Shown in pieces: positions 1 to 5,788 of a DNA stretch of 7,257 nt; positions within the stretch are counted from its first letter, which is position 1, and the number at the start of each line of letters is the position of its first letter. This stretch comes from Saprospiraceae bacterium. Its GTDB lineage: Bacteria; Bacteroidota; Bacteroidia; Chitinophagales; Saprospiraceae. The notes beneath the pieces were generated by a model. That model did not search any database. It saw only the letters and a program-made list of their open reading frames with translations, and was not told the origin of the DNA. The stretch is taken from positions 1-7,257 of the forward strand of contig CANETR010000094.1 in NCBI GenBank assembly GCA_947441325.1, in the 5' to 3' direction. The translations under genes and the position numbers were made by a program.

Positions 1-1
1 G

Positions 2-2446
2 GAAGATTCTGAAAATGCAGAAAAATATTATAATGAAAGCTTAAAACTTATTTTAAAATTTGATCAAAATTCTGGTATTGCTATTACATACAATAACATT
101 GGCTTATTTAAATTGAAACATTCCTCTGATATAAGATTAGCTATTGAACCTTTAAAAACCTCTTTAAATTATTCCTCTGGAAATAGCCAAACTGATAATC
201 AGAATAAAATAACATCCATTCAGGGTCTAGCTGCTGTTTATATAAAGTTGAATAAACTAGATAGTGCGAACTACTTCTGCGAAAAATTGCTGGAATTACA
301 AAAAAAATCTAATTACCGTGAGGCTTCTACCTATGACAGACTAGCAAAGCTTGCCTTATATGAGAAGAACTTCAACAAGGCAGCATATTACTTCCAAAAA
401 ACACTGAGTATTTATCGAAATAAATTAGGCGATAAACACCCTGAAGTTGCCCGTGCGCTATCTAATTTAAGCGATGTTTATAAGAATCAAAAAAAATATA
501 TTAAATCCGCTCAACTTATTCAGGAGGCAATCGCTTCGAACACTACTTATGGCCTTGATAGTTTGAATCTCAGGCAGAATCCTGATATCAGTAAAGTAAT
601 TGACCGGGATTTAATGTTGTACCAACTGAACACTAAAATAGCTTTGTTGGACAGTATGCGCATAAACGGACTGTCTGGTATAAAGACTGTAGATGTGTAT
701 AATACTGCACTTGCCTCTGTCGATTTGATATTATACATTAATCAAAGTGTACAACACGCTGGTTCTAAATCATATTGGCTTAATGCTGAATCAGTTCGCA
801 TATTTGAACGGGCGATTTATTATGCACTTTTAGTAGCAGAAGAGGAAAAAAATAACAAGTATAAGGACCAAGCCTTTCTACTTGCTGAAAAGAGTAAATC
901 TATTCTGCTTTTTGAATCGCGAAAGGAAAAATCAGCAGCTCGTTTTGCTGGCGTGCCAGACAGTTTGACCGAAAAAGAAAATAGTTTAAAAAGACTGTAT
1001 TACAGTCTTGAGAAAAAAAGAAACAATGCCTTATTAGAAAAGGATAGCCAACTTATATCTGCTTATGACAGGGAGTTGTTAGAAATTCAAATGAATATCG
1101 AAAGCTTAAGAAACTTACTAAAGAAAAACTACCCAGAATATTATCGTCTGAAATATCAGGAATTAAACATTAAGCCCATCGATATTACTACAAAATTGGA
1201 TGACAAAACTATAATGCTGGAATATTTTCAGGGCAAAAACCGCAGTTTTGTATTTGTACTTCGAAACAACGCTTTTGAATGTCATCAGGTTATTGCCGAC
1301 AGTACTGTGACAAATAGTGTTTTGGATTTTCAAAAATTGGTAGCCGATTTGCCTTATGCCATCAAAAGTCCGGAAGAATATTTTAGAAAATACAGCAATA
1401 CAGCGCTTGAACAATACAATTTATGGTTAAAACCATACTTAAAAGCCGAGGATAAGTCAAAACGATTAGTAATAATTGCAGACGGAACGCTCTCATATTT
1501 ACCTTTTGAAGCATTATTGACCAAAGAAGCGGAAATATCAAAGGATCCGAATTATGCAAAATTGCCTTATTTGTTGAATGACTATACGCTGAATTATAAT
1601 TACTCGGCTCAACTTTGGCTAGAGCACAAAGAAGCCAAAAAGCAGCTAAATGGAAAAATTCTGGCAATGGGTCCATCCTACACTACCGGACAGAATGATT
1701 CAACAGTTGTTTACAGACAACTTAGAAGCGAAAAGGAAGTTAGATTGAGAGGAGGGGTGAAAGATTTGCCAGGAGCAAACAAGGAAATTTCATCACTTAA
1801 AAATAAATATCAGGGCAAATATTTTGACAAATTCGATGCCTCGGAAAAAAATTGGAAAAAAGAAGCGCCGAAATATGGGATTTTGCATTTTGCCATGCAT
1901 GGACTTCTTGATGAGAATGAACCAGAATTTTCCAGTTTGGTATTTTCTGAGGATGGTAATAAAGAGGAAGATAATTTTCTCTATGCCTATGAAATCAAGG
2001 AATCGAAATTGAATGCATCGCTTGCTGTCTTATCGGCTTGCGAGACAGGCGCAGGCAAGTATCAGAGTGGGGAGGGCGTTGTGAGCTTAGGCAGGGGATT
2101 TATGTATGCAGGAGTGCCATCGGTAGTAATGACATTGTGGAAACTCAACGATCAGTCGGCAACTGAGCTTATTGCCGATTTTTATGCCAATTTGCAGGCC
2201 GGTCAGCAAAAAGACACTGCCCTGCGTAATGCAAAAATAAAATATCTCGAAAAGTCTAATGGCATGTCTGCCCATCCAGCTTTATGGGCCTGTTTTATAC
2301 AATTGGGCGACTATTCAGTTATTGAAATTGAAAAGGCAGGGAATTTCAATTATTATCTAATCTCGGGGATTATTTTGCTTGCCCTTATGATTTTATTTGT
2401 TTACTTTAGAAGAAAGAACAAATCAGCAACTGCCCATCAATCCTAG
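2..2446 (+). CDS. TPR-CHAT caspase-like protease, membrane-anchored (5' partial)
   Basis: The reading frame runs without a stop from the left edge to a TAG, giving 814 residues. The region before the TTG at 113 already reads as a TPR helix pair (AEKYYNESLKL), so the true start lies upstream. Residues 1 to about 182 are TPR repeats, including a kinesin-light-chain-like one (HPEVARALSNLSDVY). A helical linker rich in Lys and Glu follows to about residue 398. The CHAT domain spans about 399-772. It carries the conserved IIADGTLSYLPFEALL strand, the catalytic His633 in HFAMHG and the catalytic Cys680 in LSACETGAG, so the protease dyad is intact. Residues 784-802 form a hydrophobic helix followed by the basic tail RRKNKSATAHQS, which suggests a C-terminal membrane anchor with its tail in the cytoplasm. 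Compared with the complete paralogue downstream, about 240 N-terminal residues are missing. CHAT domains (caspase HetF associated with TPRs) are clan CD cysteine peptidases; the substrate here is unknown. Confidence 0.93.
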   Translation, partial: EDSENAEKYYNESLKLILKFDQNSGIAITYNNIGLFKLKHSSDIRLAIEPLKTSLNYSSGNSQTDNQNKITSIQGLAAVYIKLNKLDSANYFCEKLLELQKKSNYREASTYDRLAKLALYEKNFNKAAYYFQKTLSIYRNKLGDKHPEVARALSNLSDVYKNQKKYIKSAQLIQEAIASNTTYGLDSLNLRQNPDISKVIDRDLMLYQLNTKIALLDSMRINGLSGIKTVDVYNTALASVDLILYINQSVQHAGSKSYWLNAESVRIFERAIYYALLVAEEEKNNKYKDQAFLLAEKSKSILLFESRKEKSAARFAGVPDSLTEKENSLKRLYYSLEKKRNNALLEKDSQLISAYDRELLEIQMNIESLRNLLKKNYPEYYRLKYQELNIKPIDITTKLDDKTIMLEYFQGKNRSFVFVLRNNAFECHQVIADSTVTNSVLDFQKLVADLPYAIKSPEEYFRKYSNTALEQYNLWLKPYLKAEDKSKRLVIIADGTLSYLPFEALLTKEAEISKDPNYAKLPYLLNDYTLNYNYSAQLWLEHKEAKKQLNGKILAMGPSYTTGQNDSTVVYRQLRSEKEVRLRGGVKDLPGANKEISSLKNKYQGKYFDKFDASEKNWKKEAPKYGILHFAMHGLLDENEPEFSSLVFSEDGNKEEDNFLYAYEIKESKLNASLAVLSACETGAGKYQSGEGVVSLGRGFMYAGVPSVVMTLWKLNDQSATELIADFYANLQAGQQKDTALRNAKIKYLEKSNGMSAHPALWACFIQLGDYSVIEIEKAGNFNYYLISGIILLALMILFVYFRRKNKSATAHQS
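1193..2317 (+). repeat. Homogenised CHAT-coding tract, copy 1
   Basis: This stretch aligns without any gap to 4537-5661 (constant offset 3344). By hand count, 1193-1677 differs at about 23 positions (about 95% identity) and 1877-2317 at about 29 (about 93%). The last 99 nt (2219-2317) are identical. The segment 1678-1876 between them is only about 68% identical. Outside the tract the two genes are far less similar, with about half the residues shared in the linker and different membrane helices. The tract is intragenic and encodes the whole CHAT domain, so it is read as a gene-conversion tract or recent domain duplication and not as a mobile element. Confidence 0.88.
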
Positions 2447-2499
2447 CAAAATCCTCTGCTACATTTTATTTTTCTGGAAAAGCAGAAGTAGTTAAAAAA

Positions 2500-2516
2500 A
2501 ATGCTACTTTAGCATT
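2500..2516. terminator. Perfect 7-bp hairpin beside an A-tract, possible weak terminator
   Basis: AATGCTA and TAGCATT are perfect reverse complements around the 3-nt loop CTT. The left arm is preceded by a run of A (2494-2499). Read on the minus strand, this is a stem followed directly by a T-run, the layout of an intrinsic terminator. On the plus strand the stem is followed by ATAAACTTTT, a poor U-tract. The stem has only two G/C pairs, so it would be weak. It could end plus-strand transcripts of the first CHAT gene, block antisense transcripts, or be chance in AT-rich DNA. Confidence 0.3.
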
Positions 2517-2536
2517 ATAAACTTTTAATTGCAGAC

Positions 2537-2560
2537 TTATTAAAGTTCCTGTTATTAAAG
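2537..2560. repeat. 9-bp direct repeat TTATTAAAG, 15-bp period
   Basis: TTATTAAAG occurs at 2537-2545 and again at 2552-2560, separated by TTCCTG. A near inverted copy, CTTTTAAT, lies just before at 2522-2529. The pair lies 54-77 bp upstream of the start of the second CHAT gene, a plausible place for an operator or activator site. The 15-bp period does not match one helical turn, and short AT-rich repeats arise easily by chance, so the regulatory reading is weak. Confidence 0.3.
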
Positions 2561-2613
2561 GTGAGTAATTATTTTCAACAAGAAATTTCCCTGTTATATC
2601 TGCGCCAGTATCC

Positions 2614-5600
2614 ATGAAATATTTTGTCATTCCAGTAATTTTTGGATTGTTTTTAATCCTGCTTTTTTCTTTTCAAATATCAACTCCGCTAAAAACTATC
2701 GTGGAATTGAGAGAAGTTGCTGATAAACTTGCTTATAATGAGCAGTTTGATTCAGCAGCTTTTTATTACGAAAAAGCCCGTAAACTGGCGAAAGAAAAAA
2801 AAATGGATGAGGAGCTTATTTTAATATTAAAAAAAGAATTAATACTTTGGACGGCAAGAACAGATTTGGATATTCCACCAAAAAGAAAAAAAATTGCACT
2901 TTATTGGAATGAATTTCAGGCAACCCCAAGATTTAGACAATATTTTTATGATGCACAATCCAGCTTTTTTCTATATGAAATGAAATTGGATTCTTTTCAG
3001 GTTTATGCCGAAAAAACCTTAGCTGAAATTGCGATTAACAAAGATTGGGATTTCGAGGTAAACTTTTATACCTTTTTGGCACAACAGTTTCTACATGCAG
3101 ATGATTTTGTTTCTGCCTTTAAATATCTCAAAAAAGCAGAAATAAGTCTGCAGAAATGTATTGACCCAAAGGATATTGGGCTTTTAGATTTTTATTATGT
3201 GTGCAATGAAATTTATAACCTTCATGGGGAATATGAACTAGCTCTTAAATATTCCTTAATTTGTTTAGAATTAGAATTCAAAACCAATTCCTATAAGTAT
3301 CAGAATCTCAAAACAGCTTTTGTCAACGTAGCAGTAAATTACAATGAATTGGGAGATTTTGAGAATGGCTTGAAATATTACAATGAGGCATTGAAAATAC
3401 AACTAAAAACCAATGAAGTCTATGAAGCTTCGATTCTTTATGAGAATATGGGAGGATGTTATTTGAGCCTAAACCGTTTTGATGAAGCCTACGAATTTTT
3501 TAAAAAAGCTGTAGAACTCTCTCAGAAAGAAGAAGAGCCAATAGTTATGAATCAGATTTCGGTTTACAGGTCAATGGCCGATTTTCTGATAAAAACTAAT
3601 AGAACTGACAGCGCAATAATATTCGTTGAGGATCTTCTGGAATTTCAAAAAAATACAAAACGTAGTCTGGATCGTTCATATGAGGTGATCGGAAGAGTTT
3701 ATACCAAGGCTGGAGAATTTAAAAAGGCTAGGTATTATTATGAAAAAGCAGTGCAAATAGTAAATCAAAAATTTGAAAAGAAAAACTACAGAACATCAAA
3801 TGTTTATTACAGTTTCGCTGGATTATGTCTTGCAGAAGGTAAATTAAAAGAAGGTTTGGGGCATATCCAAAAAGCCATTTATGCTAATACTACTGAGGAA
3901 ATTGATTCGGTAAATTATAGATCGAATCCAGATCCAAAATTCGTCAATAATAAAGAACTAATGATGAATGGGCTACGCTTAAAATCTATAATTCTAGATA
4001 GTATGCGGGTAAATAAAATAGACCAAATCAGTGCGGTAGATATATTCGCCGTTTCTAAAGTCACATCAGACCTTCTTCTACACATTAGTCAAACAGTGAA
4101 CTATCGTTCTAAATTGGTCTGGCTCAATAAAAAAGCGCACACCTATTTTCAGCATGCTATCTATTACTCAATTTTAGCGGCAGAAGAAACAAAAGAAGAA
4201 AAGTACAAAGAAGAGGCCTTTTTAATTTCTGAGCGAAGTAAATCAATACTCTTGTATGAATCACTAAAAGAAAAAACATCAAATAAATTTGGAACTGTAC
4301 CAGATAGCCTGCTACTAAGGGAAAATCGCCTAAAAAAGTTTGCAAACTTAGTAGAGAGAAAAAAGAGAGATGCAATTGTTGAAAATGATAGTCAAGCAAT
4401 TCTTTCCTTTGAAAAGGACTTACTTGAAATCCAACAAGAGATTGACATAATTGCGTATATTATAAAGAAGGACTACCCCGATTATCATAAGCTGAAGTTT
4501 CAACTTTTAAACATTAAGCCCAAGGATGTGATGTCGAAATTGGATGACAAAACTATAACGCTGGAATATTTTCAGGGCAAAAACCGCAGTTTTGTTTTTG
4601 TACTTCGAAAGAATGATTTTGAATGTCATCAGGTTATTGCCGACAGTACCGTGACAAATAGTGTTTTGGATTTTCAAAAATTGGTAGCCGATTTGCCTTA
4701 TGCCATCAATAGCCCGGAAGAATATTTTAGAAAATACAGCAATGCTGCGCTGGAACAATACAATTTATGGTTAAAACCTTACTTAAAAGCCGAGGATAAA
4801 TCAAAACGATTAGTAATAATTGCTGACGGAACGCTCTCATATTTGCCTTTTGAGGCATTATTAACCAAAGAAGCGGAAATATCAAAGGATCCGAATTATG
4901 CAAAATTGCCTTATTTGTTGAATGATTATACGCTGAATTATGATTACTCGGCTCAACTTTGGCTAGAGCACAAAGAACCAAGAAAGCAGTTAAATGGAAA
5001 AATTCTGGCAATGGGTCCATCAAAAAAAATCGAATCAAAAGATACAAGCAGTATTACCATTCAGAATACTAATAAAAAAGAACTTAGACTAAGGTCTGAT
5101 GCAAAAGATTTACCTGGGGCAGAAAAGGAGATTTTGGCATTAAAAAATGAATATCAGGGTAAATATTATGACAAATTCGAGGCCTCTGAAAAGAATTGGA
5201 AAAAGGAAGCCAAGGATTATGGCATTTTGCATTTTGCCATGCATGGACTACTTGATGAAAATGAACCTGAATTTTCAAGTTTGATGTTTTCTGATAACGG
5301 CGATAAAGAGGAAGATAATTTTCTCTGTGCCTATGAAATCAAGGAATCGAAATTGAATGCATCACTTGCCGTTTTATCGGCTTGCGAGACAGGGGCTGGC
5401 AAGTATCAGCGCGGTGAGGGCGTTGTGAGCTTAGGCAGGGGATTTATGTATGCAGGAGTGCCTTCGGTAGTAATGACATTGTGGAAACTCAATGATCAGT
5501 CGGCAACTGAGCTAATATCCGATTTTTATGCCAATTTGCAGGCGGGTCAGCAAAAAGATAAGGCCCTGCGTAATGCAAAAATAAAATATCTCGAAAAGTC

Positions 5601-5781
5601 TAATGGCATGTCTGCCCATCCAGCTTTATGGGCCTGTTTTATACAATTGGGCGACTATTCACCTATTTTCTTAGCGCAAAAATCTTATTTTAATTATTTG
5701 ATAATAAGTGCTGTAATTGGCTCGGTTATTGTTTTGCTCCTCTTTTTCTATAGAAGGAAAAATAAAAAAGCAACAGCATAA
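2614..5781 (+). CDS. TPR-CHAT caspase-like protease, envelope-anchored, complete
   Basis: The protein is 1055 residues and complete. The ATG at 2614 is chosen because it gives a typical Lys plus hydrophobic N-terminus (residues 3-22, FVIPVIFGLFLILLF), a signal peptide or uncleaved anchor; no Shine-Dalgarno is visible, which is usual in Bacteroidota. TPR-like helix pairs run from about residue 30 to 428, clearest at 247-425 (GDFENGLKYYNEALKI, NRFDEAYEFFKKAVEL, GEFKKARYYYEKAVQI). A charged helical linker fills 430-640. The CHAT domain covers about 643-1016, with catalytic His877 in HFAMHG and Cys924 in LSACETGAG both present. A hydrophobic helix at 1028-1046 and the basic tail RRKNKKATA end the protein. 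This predicts an envelope-facing sensor and protease held by one or two membrane segments. It is the paralogue of the upstream gene and ends 7 nt before a serine hydrolase gene. The family is secure; the substrate and trigger are unknown, and protease activity is inferred from the intact dyad. Confidence 0.95.
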   Translation: MKYFVIPVIFGLFLILLFSFQISTPLKTIVELREVADKLAYNEQFDSAAFYYEKARKLAKEKKMDEELILILKKELILWTARTDLDIPPKRKKIALYWNEFQATPRFRQYFYDAQSSFFLYEMKLDSFQVYAEKTLAEIAINKDWDFEVNFYTFLAQQFLHADDFVSAFKYLKKAEISLQKCIDPKDIGLLDFYYVCNEIYNLHGEYELALKYSLICLELEFKTNSYKYQNLKTAFVNVAVNYNELGDFENGLKYYNEALKIQLKTNEVYEASILYENMGGCYLSLNRFDEAYEFFKKAVELSQKEEEPIVMNQISVYRSMADFLIKTNRTDSAIIFVEDLLEFQKNTKRSLDRSYEVIGRVYTKAGEFKKARYYYEKAVQIVNQKFEKKNYRTSNVYYSFAGLCLAEGKLKEGLGHIQKAIYANTTEEIDSVNYRSNPDPKFVNNKELMMNGLRLKSIILDSMRVNKIDQISAVDIFAVSKVTSDLLLHISQTVNYRSKLVWLNKKAHTYFQHAIYYSILAAEETKEEKYKEEAFLISERSKSILLYESLKEKTSNKFGTVPDSLLLRENRLKKFANLVERKKRDAIVENDSQAILSFEKDLLEIQQEIDIIAYIIKKDYPDYHKLKFQLLNIKPKDVMSKLDDKTITLEYFQGKNRSFVFVLRKNDFECHQVIADSTVTNSVLDFQKLVADLPYAINSPEEYFRKYSNAALEQYNLWLKPYLKAEDKSKRLVIIADGTLSYLPFEALLTKEAEISKDPNYAKLPYLLNDYTLNYDYSAQLWLEHKEPRKQLNGKILAMGPSKKIESKDTSSITIQNTNKKELRLRSDAKDLPGAEKEILALKNEYQGKYYDKFEASEKNWKKEAKDYGILHFAMHGLLDENEPEFSSLMFSDNGDKEEDNFLCAYEIKESKLNASLAVLSACETGAGKYQRGEGVVSLGRGFMYAGVPSVVMTLWKLNDQSATELISDFYANLQAGQQKDKALRNAKIKYLEKSNGMSAHPALWACFIQLGDYSPIFLAQKSYFNYLIISAVIGSVIVLLLFFYRRKNKKATA
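4537..5661 (+). repeat. Homogenised CHAT-coding tract, copy 2
   Basis: This is the partner of 1193-2317, aligned codon for codon with no indel. Near-identity extends to third codon positions, so it cannot be explained by protein-level selection alone. It begins at the first residues of the CHAT domain (LDDKTI) and stops sharply after LGDYS, just before the membrane helix. The internal segment 5022-5220 is diverged, most strongly at 5023-5103, where about 40 of 81 bases differ from the other copy. Confidence 0.88.
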
Positions 5782-5788
5782 ACTAACA

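Larger units (their letters stand above)
2447..2613. other. AT-rich intergenic gap between the two CHAT genes
   Basis: This 167-bp stretch shows no coding potential on either strand. The frame of the downstream gene is closed by a TAA at 2566, with no alternative ATG before 2614. I found no good match to the Bacteroidota promoter pattern (TTTG about 20 bp before TAnnTTTG). The best -7 candidate, TACTTTAG at 2505, has one mismatch, lacks a -33 element and lies inside a hairpin. A loose inverted repeat, TCTGCT at 2455-2460 with AGCAGA at 2481-2486, follows the upstream stop but has no T-run after it. The gap is long for a tight operon, so the second gene may have its own promoter, or the two may be read together. 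Confidence 0.5.

Noticed and set aside
113..115. TTG as start of the first CHAT gene
   Set aside because: The frame continues upstream to the window edge with TPR-like coding sequence, and the protein would lack the N-terminal part seen in its paralogue.
1824..2012. 62-codon plus-strand frame inside the first CHAT gene
   Set aside because: It is an out-of-frame overlap with the most conserved part of the CHAT domain, and its composition shows no independent coding signal.
2795..2803. Run of nine A as a possible slippage or frameshift site
   Set aside because: The reading frame is intact on both sides and similar A-runs (300-307, 489-496) are expected in AT-rich Lys-rich genes. Nothing shows programmed slippage.
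4727..5047. 106-codon minus-strand frame, with a similar one at 1383-1676
   Set aside because: The two resemble each other only because the plus-strand CHAT copies are nearly identical. Both are antisense shadows.
1193..5661. The 1.1-kb repeat as an insertion sequence or other mobile element
   Set aside because: It is entirely in-frame CHAT coding sequence, has no terminal inverted repeats or transposase, and ends at domain borders.
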